Positions 8,457 to 17,307 are shown, counted from the first letter of the stretch. The stretch is 64,000 nucleotides of DNA from Sinorhizobium chiapasense (GCF_036488675.1 NZ_CP133152.1:310001-374000); one strand, 5' to 3'. Notes: a model not told the origin generated them from the sequence alone. Numbers and translations: made by a program.

Positions 8457-8562
8457 TAGAGCGCCGTGCGTTCAAGTGAACGCACAAAGGACGCTCTAGC
8501 ACTTTGATTCTAGAGCATCTTATCCGCTTTCAGTGATTCCACCTGAAAGCGGGATGCTCTAG
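8457..8562. repeat. RIME-type palindromic repeat, family 1, copy 1
   Basis: About 106 bp made of two hairpins: one around the palindrome TTCAAGTGAA with flanking CGTGCG/CGCAC, the other around CCGCTTTCAGTGATTC..GAAAGCGG, joined by CACTTTGATT and bounded by CTAGAGC/GCTCTAG. The same element occurs at 23918-24024 (opposite orientation) and 29236-29342. Its structure and length resemble the Rhizobium-specific intergenic mosaic elements (RIME). This copy overlaps the 3' end of the aldose epimerase gene. Confidence 0.75.
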
Positions 8563-9442
8563 TCAATGGGGCCAAGCGAAAGCTGACACTGCCTGCAAGA
8601 CCTTGTCCGGGATTCAACGCAACGAGGCCACCGGCTTCGTTGGGCATGTTGTGAGCATTGGGCAGATGCGTCATGGGTTCGAAACAGAAGAAGTCTGCAT
8701 CCGCACCCGGCGAATAGATCATAAAGCACCCGAACGCCCCTTGGGTTTCAAGCTTTAGGGCAAGCTGACGTTCGGGCCATTCGATCGCAGCTTCTCCGTC
8801 CCAGCCGTCATAGGCATTGTTCACCCAGTGAGCGGGGAGCGTATTGCTCTCGGTGAAATCGAGCGTGCGGGGAATTGGGCCGGGAAAATCGGGGAGGTGT
8901 CCGGTCCTCTCGCCCCAGATGCGTTTTGCTCTCGCCTCGAGCCGGGTCCCGGCCGTGCGTGGAAAGAAGGGGTGATGCCCCAATCCAAAGGGCAATGGGC
9001 GAGCCGACATGTTGGTGGCCTTCAGGGAGACAACCACCGTGCTGCCCTCCAGCCGCACATCTTGCACGGCCTCATAGGCATAGGGGCTGCCGGCCCGCTC
9101 GGCGTGCACGTAGGAAAGTGTCGCCTGTTCTCCGCTGTGCGATTTCAGCTCCCATTTGGCGAGCCATCCATCCCCATGCAGGCAGAGCGGGTCGCCGGAT
9201 GTATTCGGCTCGAGGAAGAAGCGCTCCCCATCGAAGGTGAAGCTGTTGCCTTCGATCCTGTTGCCGAAGGGCACGAGCGGAAAGCTCGACTCGGCGCCAA
9301 AGCGTTGCGTCGCGATCCCGGCAGTCGCAGTCGGCTTCAGGAACGGGATGCCGCGCCAGGTGGCGGCGATGAGCGAGCCGCCGAAGCGGCTCAGCTCTAT
9401 CGAGAGCTCTTCATTCCGCAGATGCAGGACGTCGTCTGGCAT
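8510..9442 (-). CDS. galM: Aldose 1-epimerase (mutarotase)
   Basis: Converts alpha and beta anomers of aldoses such as galactose or arabinose in the cytoplasm. About 310 residues; the fold signature is visible in NRIEGNSFTFDG, the catalytic-type histidines in LCLHGDGW and GLGHHPFF, and a Glu in CFEPMTHLPNAHN. The ATG at 9442 lies 7 bases after the araH stop; a GTG at 9457 overlaps that stop and is an alternative. The final 14 or so residues (from SRFQVESL) are encoded by the repeat at 8457-8562, so the natural C-terminus was probably replaced when the element inserted. Last gene of the arabinose/galactose transport operon, where it would supply the right anomer to the 1-dehydrogenase. Confidence 0.85.
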   Translation of the reverse strand: MPDDVLHLRNEELSIELSRFGGSLIAATWRGIPFLKPTATAGIATQRFGAESSFPLVPFGNRIEGNSFTFDGERFFLEPNTSGDPLCLHGDGWLAKWELKSHSGEQATLSYVHAERAGSPYAYEAVQDVRLEGSTVVVSLKATNMSARPLPFGLGHHPFFPRTAGTRLEARAKRIWGERTGHLPDFPGPIPRTLDFTESNTLPAHWVNNAYDGWDGEAAIEWPERQLALKLETQGAFGCFMIYSPGADADFFCFEPMTHLPNAHNMPNEAGGLVALNPGQGLAGSVSFRLAPLTRASRFQVESLKADKML

Positions 9443-9449
9443 CGCCCGA

Positions 9450-10400
9450 TCAGGCACGCTGTCTACCTGCGACCGAACGCAGATTGTCGAGGAGGACCGC
9501 CAAGAGCAGGATCAGGCCGCGCACGACGTACTGATAAAAGGCCTGGATGTTGAGCAGGTTCATCACGTTCTCCGCGATGCCCATGATCAACACGCCGACG
9601 ATGACGCCGGTCATCGCCGCGCGGCCGCCGGCCAGCGACACGCCACCGAGCACGCAGGCCGAGATAACGGAAAGCTCCAGTCCCGTCGCGGCATTTGGCT
9701 GGCCGGAGGTGATGCGCGACGCGAGCAGCACGCCTGCAACGGCGCAGACGATGCCTTGCAGCGCGAAGATCCAGATGCGCATGCGGGCGACGTCGACGCC
9801 CGCGAGGCGCGAGGCCTCCGGATTGCCGCCGATCGCCAGAGTGTTCTTGCCGAAGACGGTTCGGTTCAGCACGAAGCCGAAGACGATGAAGAACAGGCCC
9901 ATGACCCAGATCGGTGTCGGGATGCCGAGGAAGCGCGACAGCGCGAGCTGGTAGAAACCGGGGTCGTTGATACCGACCGCCCGGCCGTCCGAGGCGATCA
10001 GCGCGAAACCGCGGACGATCTGCATGGTGGCAAGCGTGGTGATCAGCGCATTGATGCGGAAGCGAGCGATGACGACGCCGTTGATTGTGCCGACAACGGC
10101 ACCGCAAAGGACGGCGGCCAGCAGCCCGACCGGGATCGAGCCCGAGGCATTCGAGGCCATGACCGCCACCATGCCGGAAAACGCCACCGTCGACCCGACG
10201 GAAAGGTCGAAATCGCGCGAGGCGAGGCAGAACATCATGGTGCAGGCGATGATGCCGATCGTCACGACCGACTGCAGCAGGCCGAGCATGTTGCGTTCGC
10301 TGAGGAAATTCGGAACCGTCAACGACACAATGACGAAGGCGACAGCGAAGATGACGACGAGGCCCTGTTCGCCGAGAAGGATTTTTTTCAAATGGGTCAT
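9450..10400 (-). CDS. araH: Sugar ABC transporter permease, AraH/RbsC type
   Basis: Inner-membrane permease of the BPD_transp_2 family, about 316 residues with roughly eight to ten hydrophobic segments starting at GLVVIFAVAFVIVSLTV. The conserved loop AGVDVARMRIWIFALQGIVCA and the GGVSLAGGRA motif are those of ribose/arabinose-type permeases. The ATG at 10400 follows the araG stop by two bases (TGACGATG), giving translational coupling. The name is chosen because the partner binding protein is clearly AraF-like. Substrate is inferred to be L-arabinose and/or D-galactose. Confidence 0.88.
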   Translation of the reverse strand: MTHLKKILLGEQGLVVIFAVAFVIVSLTVPNFLSERNMLGLLQSVVTIGIIACTMMFCLASRDFDLSVGSTVAFSGMVAVMASNASGSIPVGLLAAVLCGAVVGTINGVVIARFRINALITTLATMQIVRGFALIASDGRAVGINDPGFYQLALSRFLGIPTPIWVMGLFFIVFGFVLNRTVFGKNTLAIGGNPEASRLAGVDVARMRIWIFALQGIVCAVAGVLLASRITSGQPNAATGLELSVISACVLGGVSLAGGRAAMTGVIVGVLIMGIAENVMNLLNIQAFYQYVVRGLILLLAVLLDNLRSVAGRQRA

Positions 10401-10402
10401 CG

Positions 10403-11929
10403 TCACCGTACCTGTGTGAGGGAAATGTCTCTGCTGTTCTTGATGTCGGGAAGGGCTGCCGCGAGGATCCGCCGCTCGTCGAATGCTGAGCGCGGCAAGT
10501 CCGCCGACAGCCGCCCCTCGCACATCACCATGATGCGATCCGTGATACCCATCACCTCCGGCAACTCGCTGGAGATTACGACGATCGCCATGCCCTGCTC
10601 GGCAAGCCCGTAGAGGATCTCGTAGATCTCGGATTTCGCGCCGACATCGATGCCGCGCGTCGGCTCGTCGACGATGAGAACCTTGATACCTTCCTCGGAC
10701 AGCCAGCGACCGAGAATGACCTTCTGCTGGTTGCCGCCCGAAAGGTTGACGATGTCCTGACGGCGGGACGGCGTCCGCACGCGAAGCTTGGCGATGAACC
10801 TGTCGGCGAGCTCGCTTTCTTTCTGCGGGTTGATGATGCCGAAGGGAGAAAAGTGGCGGCGCGCGGAGATCGTCATATTTTCCTCGATCGACCGTCCCTG
10901 GACGATGCCGTCGAACTTGCGATCCTCCGGGCAGAGAACGATGCCGGCCCGGATCGACTTCGGCGGGCTGTCTGCCGGCACAGCCGTGCCATCGACCGAC
11001 ACGCTGCCCTGGCTGCGCGTATCGGCTCCATAGACGAGCCGCGCCATCTCGCTGCGGCCGGCGCCGATCAGGCCGAAGAAGCCGACGATTTCGCCACGTC
11101 TGACGGAGAAGCTCAACGGAGCCTTCAGTTTCGGTCCGGCGATATTTTCGACCCGCAGCCGTTCGGCGCCGAAGCTGCGTCCCCGCCAGCCCCAGATGTT
11201 CGCGATTTCACGCCCGACCATTTCGGAAATGATCTGGTCGCGCGTCACTTTGGAAATCTCCGGATGATGTGCGGCGAGCTTGCCGTCGCGCAGCACCGTG
11301 AGGCTGTCGCAAAGCCGGAAGATCTCGTCGAGGCGATGCGAGACGTAGAGAATGACGGTGCCGTTCGCGCGCAGGCGATCGATGAGGGCAAAGAGGATTT
11401 CGCTCTCGCGGGAGGACAGCGAAGAGGTTGGCTCGTCGAGAGCGATGACGCGCGCGTCGAGCATCACTGCCTTGGCGATTTCGACCATCTGCCGCTCGCC
11501 GATCGAAAGCGACGCGACCTTGGCGGCCGGGTCGACGTCGATGCCGATTTCGGCCAGCTTTTGGGAGACGACGCCGATGAGTTTCCGCCGGTCGATCACG
11601 CCGCCCTTGCCGGGGAAATGGCCGAGCCAAAGGTTCTCGGCGACCGTCAGCTCCGGCACGAGCTGCAGTTCCTGGTGAATGACGATGACGCCCGCATGGA
11701 AGGCGTCGCGAACGGAGCGGTAGCGCTGTACCTCGCCGTCGATGCGGATCTCGCCCTGGTCGGCGGACTGGTCTCCGGACAGAACGCGGATCAGTGTCGA
11801 CTTGCCGGCGCCGTTTTCGCCCATCAGCCCGTGGACGGCGCCCTTGTGCACGGCGAAGGAGACATCCGAGAGCGCCTGGACGCCGGGGTAACCCTTGGAA
11901 ATGGAACGGAATTCGAGGAAGTCTTGCAT
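10403..11929 (-). CDS. araG: Sugar ABC transporter ATP-binding protein, AraG type
   Basis: Two-domain ATPase of about 508 residues. The first half has a canonical Walker A ([16 protein letters not shown]), [15 protein letters not shown] and Walker B/ALDEPTSSL; the second half has a degenerate Walker A (GLIGAGRSEMARL) but an intact [15 protein letters not shown] signature and VDEPTRGID. This layout is universal in the RbsA/AraG/MglA group. I chose the ATG at 11929, directly before QDFLEFRSISKGYPG; the longer frame from 11989 covers the intergenic region. It sits between araF and araH in one minus-strand operon and energises import. Confidence 0.9.
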   Translation of the reverse strand: MQDFLEFRSISKGYPGVQALSDVSFAVHKGAVHGLMGENGAGKSTLIRVLSGDQSADQGEIRIDGEVQRYRSVRDAFHAGVIVIHQELQLVPELTVAENLWLGHFPGKGGVIDRRKLIGVVSQKLAEIGIDVDPAAKVASLSIGERQMVEIAKAVMLDARVIALDEPTSSLSSRESEILFALIDRLRANGTVILYVSHRLDEIFRLCDSLTVLRDGKLAAHHPEISKVTRDQIISEMVGREIANIWGWRGRSFGAERLRVENIAGPKLKAPLSFSVRRGEIVGFFGLIGAGRSEMARLVYGADTRSQGSVSVDGTAVPADSPPKSIRAGIVLCPEDRKFDGIVQGRSIEENMTISARRHFSPFGIINPQKESELADRFIAKLRVRTPSRRQDIVNLSGGNQQKVILGRWLSEEGIKVLIVDEPTRGIDVGAKSEIYEILYGLAEQGMAIVVISSELPEVMGITDRIMVMCEGRLSADLPRSAFDERRILAAALPDIKNSRDISLTQVR

Positions 11930-11998
11930 GCACTGCTCCGAAGCGGGATGCCCGGCAGTCCGAGGACCGCCGGGGCTCGAGGACGTCATCAGAGACGG

Positions 11999-12982
11999 TT
12001 ACTCGATGCCGAGTTCCTTGCGGACGGCTTCGTAGTTGTCGCGGAGCGCCAGCTGGCCGGCGGTCAGGATCAGCTTTTCCGGCTCCTTGTCGTTGGCAAT
12101 CCAGTCGTACATGTTGAGCGCGGTTTCGTAGCCGTGACGCTTCGGCGAGATGATGACGGTACCGAAGAAGCCGGTGGCAGCAGGCTTCTTGAACTCGTTG
12201 ATCGCCGACTCCGCGCCGCCGATGCCGACGCCGATCATGCTGTCGGGGGCAATGCTGACGGATTCGGTCGCGCGGACGGCGCCAAGCACCGCTTCGTCAT
12301 TGAGGCCGACGGCGACCCACTTCTTGATGCCGGCGTTCTTGTTGAGCACGATCGTCGAGGCGTTGAGCGCGGCCTCCGTGTCGGTCTTGGCCTGCGGCGC
12401 GTCGAAGATGTTAGCTTCCGGGAAACCATTGGCCTTGAGAACCGAAAGCGCGCCTTCGACGCGGTCGACCGCGGTCGGCAGCTGGTCGTAGGAGACACGG
12501 ACCGCGCCAACCTCCTTCATGTCCCAGCCGCGCTTCTTGATCTCGTCGACGATCGCCTGGCCGACGGCCTCGCCGATCTTGGTGGCCGAGATCCCCATGT
12601 GCGGAACGTCTTCGATCGGGCTGCCGTCGGCGTTGACCAGGCGATCGTCGACGGTCATCAGCTTGAGATCGTTGGCGGCAGCCTTTGCGACGATGCCCGG
12701 GCCGAGCTTGACGTCAGGCGTGCAGACGATGAAACCCTGCGCGCCCTGGGCCCCGAGATTGTCGATGGCCGACTGGACCTTCTCGCCGTCTTCGGCGCCG
12801 ATCTTGACCAGCGTGAAGCCTTTTTCCTTGGCGGCGGCGTCCGCGAATTTCCATTCGTCCTGGAACCATGGCTCCTCGGGCTGCTTGACGATGAAGCCGA
12901 TCTTGACGTCGGCGGCGAATGCCGAAGTGGCGGTGAGTACGGCGACGGTACCGGCCAGAATGGCTGCCTTGATGAAGCGCAT
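11999..12982 (-). CDS. araF: Arabinose/galactose-type periplasmic binding protein, AraF-like
   Basis: About 327 residues with a Sec signal peptide (MRFIKAAILAGTVAVLTA, cleavage after AFA). The mature start DVKIGFIVKQPEEPWFQDEW and the segments GFIVCTPDVKLG, TVDDRLVNADG and AATKIGE-type region align closely by eye with E. coli AraF. E. coli AraF binds L-arabinose and also D-galactose; in S. meliloti the arabinose transporter also carries galactose, as I recall. ATG at 12982 follows GGGAGAGA. First gene of the operon; divergent from the GntR regulator across a strong palindrome at 13027-13043. Confidence 0.9.
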   Translation of the reverse strand: MRFIKAAILAGTVAVLTATSAFAADVKIGFIVKQPEEPWFQDEWKFADAAAKEKGFTLVKIGAEDGEKVQSAIDNLGAQGAQGFIVCTPDVKLGPGIVAKAAANDLKLMTVDDRLVNADGSPIEDVPHMGISATKIGEAVGQAIVDEIKKRGWDMKEVGAVRVSYDQLPTAVDRVEGALSVLKANGFPEANIFDAPQAKTDTEAALNASTIVLNKNAGIKKWVAVGLNDEAVLGAVRATESVSIAPDSMIGVGIGGAESAINEFKKPAATGFFGTVIISPKRHGYETALNMYDWIANDKEPEKLILTAGQLALRDNYEAVRKELGIE

Positions 12983-13026
12983 GATGTCTCTCCCTGGTGA
13001 ACTGCCTCCTGCAGTTGGCATTTGTG

Positions 13027-13075
13027 TATGATGAATCATCATATTCGTCAATTGCCATTGTATGATGAATGCGAT
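13027..13075. promoter_or_regulatory. Divergent promoter region with GntR operator candidates
   Basis: TATGATGAATCATCATA at 13027-13043 is a perfect 7+3+7 palindrome. A second copy of one half, TATGATGAAT, lies at 13061-13070 in the same orientation. They sit between araF (start 12982, minus) and the GntR gene (plus). A FadR-type GntR repressor could bind here and control both directions. The assignment is by position only. Confidence 0.55.
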
Positions 13076-13173
13076 AGTGATGTATGACAATGAAGGCGTG
13101 CGCTTCGGCGCGCTGTCGCCAGCCTCGGCGATCTGCGCTATGGAGCATCGACTTGATCAGCGTGGGGAAGCCG

Positions 13174-13941
13174 ATGGCAGCGGAAGGGCAGGAGCACCAG
13201 GGGATTGTGGCGGAACGGCCGCAGCGCCGGCCGCGCGTCCAGAAGAACATTACGCGCGCCATTGCCTCCGACATCTGCGCCGAGATCTTTCCGGTCGGCA
13301 CGCTCCTGCCTCGCGAAAACGATCTCTGCGAGCGCTATGGCGTCAGCCGGACCGTGATCCGGGAATCGCTGAAGATCCTCGAATCGAAGGGCATGGTGCG
13401 CGGCCGCTCCCGCGTCGGCACGGTCGTCTGCAACAAGGAAGAGTGGAACATTCTCGATTCGCAGGTTCTCGAATGGATCGGCGAGCGCATCTTCGAATTC
13501 GATCTGCTGAACTGCATACTGGAAGCGCGCCGGGCGATCGAGCCGGCGGCGGCAGAATTTGCGGCCGAGCGCGCGACAGTACAGGAAATCGCCGACCTCG
13601 AACGCGCCTGGCGCGATATGCGTGACGGCGAGCGCGATGTCGCGGGCTTCACCGAAGCCGACGTCGCCTTTCACACATGCCTTCTGAAGGCGAGCCACAA
13701 CCAGGTCTTCCTGCAGCTCGTCGGCATCATTCAGGCGGCGCTCAAATTCTCGCTGCACGCTTCGAACGAAGCCGCCGAACGCCGGGACGAGGCCATCGAC
13801 ATCCATGGCGAACTGGTGGAGGCGTTGCGCATGCGCGACAAGGCGGCCGCGCGCGACTGTTCGATGCGCATGCTGAACCTTGCGGCTCGCGATCTCGCTG
13901 CGGCCGTCAAACGGCACCGGCCCACAGGGCCGGTCTCCTGA
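13174..13941 (+). CDS. GntR family (FadR/FCD type) transcriptional regulator
   Basis: About 255 residues. The winged-helix N-terminus reads NITRAIASDICAEIFPVGTLLPRENDLCERYGVSRTVIRESLKILESKG. The C-terminal FCD ligand domain is all-helical and carries metal-binding-type residues (EARRAIEPAAAEFAA, DVAFHTCLLKASHN, IHGELVEAL). The start is uncertain: I chose ATG 13174 after GGGGAAG; an upstream ATG at 13084 in the same frame would add a Cys/Arg-rich tail unlike the family. Its position next to galactonate dehydratase suggests a DgoR-like role, sensing a sugar acid and controlling the divergent importer and downstream catabolic genes. Confidence 0.88.
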   Translation: MAAEGQEHQGIVAERPQRRPRVQKNITRAIASDICAEIFPVGTLLPRENDLCERYGVSRTVIRESLKILESKGMVRGRSRVGTVVCNKEEWNILDSQVLEWIGERIFEFDLLNCILEARRAIEPAAAEFAAERATVQEIADLERAWRDMRDGERDVAGFTEADVAFHTCLLKASHNQVFLQLVGIIQAALKFSLHASNEAAERRDEAIDIHGELVEALRMRDKAAARDCSMRMLNLAARDLAAAVKRHRPTGPVS

Positions 13942-13998
13942 ACAACTCGTGAAGCGGGCAGCCCGCCCGTTTGCTCTTCCCCCAATGGACATCACGTC

Positions 13999-15147
13999 AT
14001 GAAAATTACCAAGCTCACCACCTATATCGTTCCGCCGCGCTGGCTGTTTCTCAAGATCGAAACCGACGAGGGCATTGTCGGCTGGGGCGAGCCGGTGGTT
14101 GAAGGCCGTGCGCTGACCGTCGAGGCGGCCGTGCACGAGCTCGCCGACTACCTTGTCGGCAAGGATCCGTTCCTGATCGAGGATCACTGGAACGTAATGT
14201 ATCGCGGCGGCTTCTATCGCGGCGGTGCCTTGCACATGAGCGCTCTCGCCGGCATCGACCAGGCGCTCTGGGACATCAAGGGCAAGGCCCTCGGCCAGCC
14301 GATCCACCAGCTGCTCGGCGGCCAATGCCGCGACAGGATCAAGGTCTACTCCTGGATCGGCGGTGACCGGCCGAGCGACGTCGCGCGCAATGCCAAGGAC
14401 GTCGTCGCCCGCGGCTTCAAGGCGATCAAGCTCAACGGCTGCGAAGAACTGCAGATCGTCGACAGCAACGAGAAGATCGACAAGGCCGTCTCGACTATCG
14501 GCACCATCCGCGACGCGATCGGCCCGCATGTCGGCATCGGCGTCGACTTCCATGGCCGCGTGCATCGGCCGATGGCCAAGGTGCTCGCCAAGGAACTGGA
14601 GCAGTTCAAGCTGATGTTCATCGAGGAACCGGTGCTGTCGGAAAACCGGGAGGCGCTGAAGGAGATCGCCAATCATTCGTCGACGCCGATCGCGCTCGGC
14701 GAGCGCCTATATTCCCGCTGGGATTTCAAGTCGGTTCTTGCCGATGGCTATGTCGACATCATCCAGCCCGACCTTTCGCATGCTGGCGGCATCACCGAGT
14801 GCCGCAAGATCGCGGCGATGGCGGAAGCCTATGACGTGGCGCTCGCGCCGCATTGCCCGCTCGGTCCGATCGCGCTCGCGGCCTGCCTTCAGGTCGATGC
14901 CGTCAGCTACAACGCCTTCATCCAGGAGCAGAGCCTCGGCATCCATTACAACGCCGCCAACGACATCCTCGATTACATCTCCAACAAGGAGGTGTTCCGC
15001 TACGAGGATGGTTTCGTGTCGATCCCGCAAGGGCCTGGCCTCGGCATCGATGTCGACGAGGCCTATGTCATCGAGCGTGCCCGGGAAGGCCATCGCTGGC
15101 GCAACCCGATCTGGCGCCACGAGGATGGCAGCGTCGCCGAATGGTGA
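13999..15147 (+). CDS. dgoD: D-galactonate dehydratase
   Basis: Dehydrates D-galactonate to 2-keto-3-deoxy-galactonate. It is 382 residues long and aligns end to end by eye with E. coli DgoD (MKITKLTTY..., ending [11 protein letters not shown]). The enolase-superfamily residues are at the E. coli positions: D183 and H185 in GVDFHGR, E209 in FIEEPV, E235 in LGERLYSR and H285 in APHCPLG. So the enzyme should be active. It lies 57 bases after the GntR gene and 36 before a short-chain dehydrogenase. Together with the AraFGH importer and mutarotase this points to an oxidative (De Ley-Doudoroff type) galactose route; KDGal kinase and aldolase are not in the window. Confidence 0.93.
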   Translation: MKITKLTTYIVPPRWLFLKIETDEGIVGWGEPVVEGRALTVEAAVHELADYLVGKDPFLIEDHWNVMYRGGFYRGGALHMSALAGIDQALWDIKGKALGQPIHQLLGGQCRDRIKVYSWIGGDRPSDVARNAKDVVARGFKAIKLNGCEELQIVDSNEKIDKAVSTIGTIRDAIGPHVGIGVDFHGRVHRPMAKVLAKELEQFKLMFIEEPVLSENREALKEIANHSSTPIALGERLYSRWDFKSVLADGYVDIIQPDLSHAGGITECRKIAAMAEAYDVALAPHCPLGPIALAACLQVDAVSYNAFIQEQSLGIHYNAANDILDYISNKEVFRYEDGFVSIPQGPGLGIDVDEAYVIERAREGHRWRNPIWRHEDGSVAEW

Positions 15148-15183
15148 CGCGACAACGGGCGGACCGAGAACGAGGAGGACAGT

Positions 15184-15963
15184 ATGGGCAACCGGCTCGA
15201 TGGCAAGCGCATCGTCATAACGGGCGCAGCCCAGGGCATTGGCCTTGCCATGGCCGAGGTCTTCCACGGTGAGGGCGCCAGCCTCTTTTTGATCGATCGC
15301 GATCGGCCGCTCTTGGATAAGGAAGCAGCAAGACTCCGGGCCGAGGGCGGCACGGTTTCCTCGGCGGTCGCCGACATTGCCGATGCCGACGCAATCGCTG
15401 CGGCCTTTGCTCTGGCGGAGAAAACCATCGGGCGCCCCAACGCGCTGGTCAACAATGCCGGCATCAACGTCTTCGCGGAGCCGCTGGCGACGAGCGAGGA
15501 GGACTGGCAGCGCTGCTTCGATGTGAACCTAAAGGGCGCCTGGAATTGCTGCAAGGCCGCACTCCCGGGCATGATCGAGGCGGGCGGCGGGGTTATCCTC
15601 AACATCGCCTCGACGCATGCCTTCACCATCATTCCGCACACCTTCCCCTATCCCCTTGCCAAGCACGCACTGATCGGCATGACGAAGTCGCTCGGGATCG
15701 AATATGCATCGAAGGGAATCCGGGTGAACGCTTTGGCTCCGGGCTACGTGCGGACCCAGAAGGCGGTCGACTACTGGAACAGCTTCCCCGATCCGGCGGC
15801 GGCCGAAGCGGAAACGATGAAGCTGCACCCAGGCGGGCGTATCGCGACCCCTGACGAAATCGCCCGTGCCGCCCTGTTCATGATTTCCGATGAGTGCACC
15901 TTCATGAATGCCACCTGCGTGACGGTGGATGGCGGCCTCAGCGTGCTGCATCACCCAGCCTGA
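15184..15963 (+). CDS. Short-chain dehydrogenase/reductase, probable sugar 1-dehydrogenase
   Basis: Classical SDR of 259 residues. It has the cofactor motif TGAAQGIG (residues 13-20), NNAG, the catalytic Ser in NIASTHAF and the YxxxK pair in YPLAKHALIGMTKSLG. The C-terminus (ATCVTVDGGLSVLH) fits the family. A strong GAGGAGG-type site precedes the ATG. From its place after dgoD and beside an arabinose/galactose importer, oxidation of D-galactose or L-arabinose at C1 is the likely reaction; this is inference, as SDR substrate cannot be read from motifs. Confidence 0.88.
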   Translation: MGNRLDGKRIVITGAAQGIGLAMAEVFHGEGASLFLIDRDRPLLDKEAARLRAEGGTVSSAVADIADADAIAAAFALAEKTIGRPNALVNNAGINVFAEPLATSEEDWQRCFDVNLKGAWNCCKAALPGMIEAGGGVILNIASTHAFTIIPHTFPYPLAKHALIGMTKSLGIEYASKGIRVNALAPGYVRTQKAVDYWNSFPDPAAAEAETMKLHPGGRIATPDEIARAALFMISDECTFMNATCVTVDGGLSVLHHPA

Positions 15964-16097
15964 TTGGCGGTTCCCTGCGTCGCGGCGCCTACAGCGCCGC
16001 GCGTCTTATCGGGTGCGCAAAGGATCGCGATCCCGCGGACGACGCAGGGCGGCCAATCGCGTTCGAGCGCTGCGATGCTGATGCCAAAGGAACGCGT

Positions 16098-16388
16098 TCA
16101 TTCCACGGGCCGGTATCCATTGTTCCCTTCCTCGGGCGCTTGACCTCCAAGGATCGTCAGAAAGGCCTCCCGCGACGCGCAAATGAAGGCCGCACGTGCT
16201 TCACTCGGGCTTTTCTGGCGCTTTAGCGCCGCCTCGCAGGCGCGCATAGCATAGCTGTAATAAGCGCCACCTCGAACGGGCCATTCGCGCTGCAGACATT
16301 TCATCGCGTCGAGCGGACCGACGACCGTGCGACATTTCCCGTCCAGCATGCTGATACTGACCGGCGCTGCCCATGGAATTTCGTACAT
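16098..16388 (-). CDS. DUF982 domain protein
   Basis: A 96-residue protein of the DUF982 type, which is common in rhizobia and of unknown function. The conserved pattern is visible: V-x-G-P-x-x-A-x-x-C-L-x-x-x-WP in VGPLDAMKCLQREWPVRGGAYYSYAMRACEAAL, then ARAAFICASREAFLTIL. ATG at 16388 follows GGAAAGGAAAG. A second DUF982 gene lies just upstream on the same strand. The C-terminus has a short extra tail (GGQAPEEGNNGYRPVE). Confidence 0.8.
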   Translation of the reverse strand: MYEIPWAAPVSISMLDGKCRTVVGPLDAMKCLQREWPVRGGAYYSYAMRACEAALKRQKSPSEARAAFICASREAFLTILGGQAPEEGNNGYRPVE

Positions 16389-16623
16389 CGCTTTCCTTTC
16401 CTGTCCCCGAGCGGGGGCATTGGCGCGGGGTGAGGAACGAGCGAAGTGGGATTCCGCTGACCCGCGTACTGGATAGGTTCGGGACGAACGCCTTCGGACC
16501 GGCTGGGTCCGAATCACTCCGAACGACTTTCGACTTGTGGCATCATGTTTCCCGAAAGATTGAATCCGACTTTCGGGCTGATGCTCTTGTGGGCGGAGCC
16601 ACAGGCTTCCGGGTTGCGAATGC

Positions 16624-16875
16624 CTATTGACTCCGTATGGAGAGGTGCGCCTCTTCGGCAGCCTTGATAAATGCCCTGCGAGCCTTCTCGGTCTTGACCT
16701 TGCCCTCGAGGGCCTGCAGGCAGACGCGTTTTGCGGCGGCAAGGGCACGCCCGTTCTGATGGGGCCAGCGCAGCATCAGGCACTCGACGGCCTCGCGCGT
16801 GCTCTTTACGTCGCGGTATTTGCCTGCGTTATCGAGTTCCAACTGGACACTCCTGTCCCACCAGAAACTGTGCAT
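16624..16875 (-). CDS. DUF982 domain protein, paralog
   Basis: An 83-residue DUF982 protein. The family pattern reads TREAVECLMLRWPHQNGRALAAAKRVCLQALEG, then ARRAFIKAAEEAHLSI. It shares this pattern but little identity with the protein at 16098-16388, so the pair is an old duplication or two acquisitions. The ATG at 16875 gives the family-like start HSFWWDRSVQLEL; the longer frame from 16941 adds an unrelated tail. Function unknown. Confidence 0.78.
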   Translation of the reverse strand: MHSFWWDRSVQLELDNAGKYRDVKSTREAVECLMLRWPHQNGRALAAAKRVCLQALEGKVKTEKARRAFIKAAEEAHLSIRSQ

Positions 16876-17307
16876 GGCGCGTTGCCTCACAGGGTCGTTA
16901 TCGCTGGAATTCAAACCCGTTGGAGCCGGCTTTGGTTCCATCCGTAACGCCAGAACGGTGTGATATTATCGCGCAATTGCCGCTTCTGTGCACGCCCTTT
17001 GAGAAGGCGAAGTGGCGTGCCGGTCGCGCGCCCACCTCTTGACGAGACGCTTGGCGCTGCTAAGTAAGATGCGGTCCCGCCTTTTAGACATCGAACCGCG
17101 GGACGAACATTGGTGCCGGGCCCCTCTGGCGAGAGTTTTACGGCGCTCTCGTGATGTCGGTACCGCCAGCAAATGAGCCGGCGGGTTAGCTACCATGAAA
17201 ACTCAACTCATGCCCAACGCATGCGCCTATTCGGCTGTGCGCTTTTTTCCTGCACGAAATCTTCCGTTTGTAATCGCCGAGGCACATCGTGCCGCGGAGG
17301 GTCGTCC
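16876..17307. other. 432-bp region without a clear gene; leader of the DUF475 gene
   Basis: It holds the promoters for the minus-strand DUF982 gene and the plus-strand DUF475 gene. I see several GC-rich partial stems (for example around 17070-17110 and 17120-17180) but cannot match a known riboswitch. Short open frames here (such as one of 41 codons on the minus strand ending near 16966) lack a ribosome site and family resemblance. Confidence 0.4.

Noticed and set aside
9156..10613. 485-codon open frame antisense to galM and araH
   Set aside because: It overlaps two genes with strong family motifs and has a highly charged His/Asp/Arg composition typical of antisense frames.
10853..13000. 715-codon open frame antisense to araG and araF
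   Set aside because: It is a by-product of high GC codon usage opposite two well-supported ABC genes; the product is Asp/Arg-rich without domains.
16966..17196. Minus-strand open frame of 76 codons, with a 41-codon MSKRRDR... version
   Set aside because: No ribosome site and no recognisable family; it lies in the leader of the DUF475 gene.
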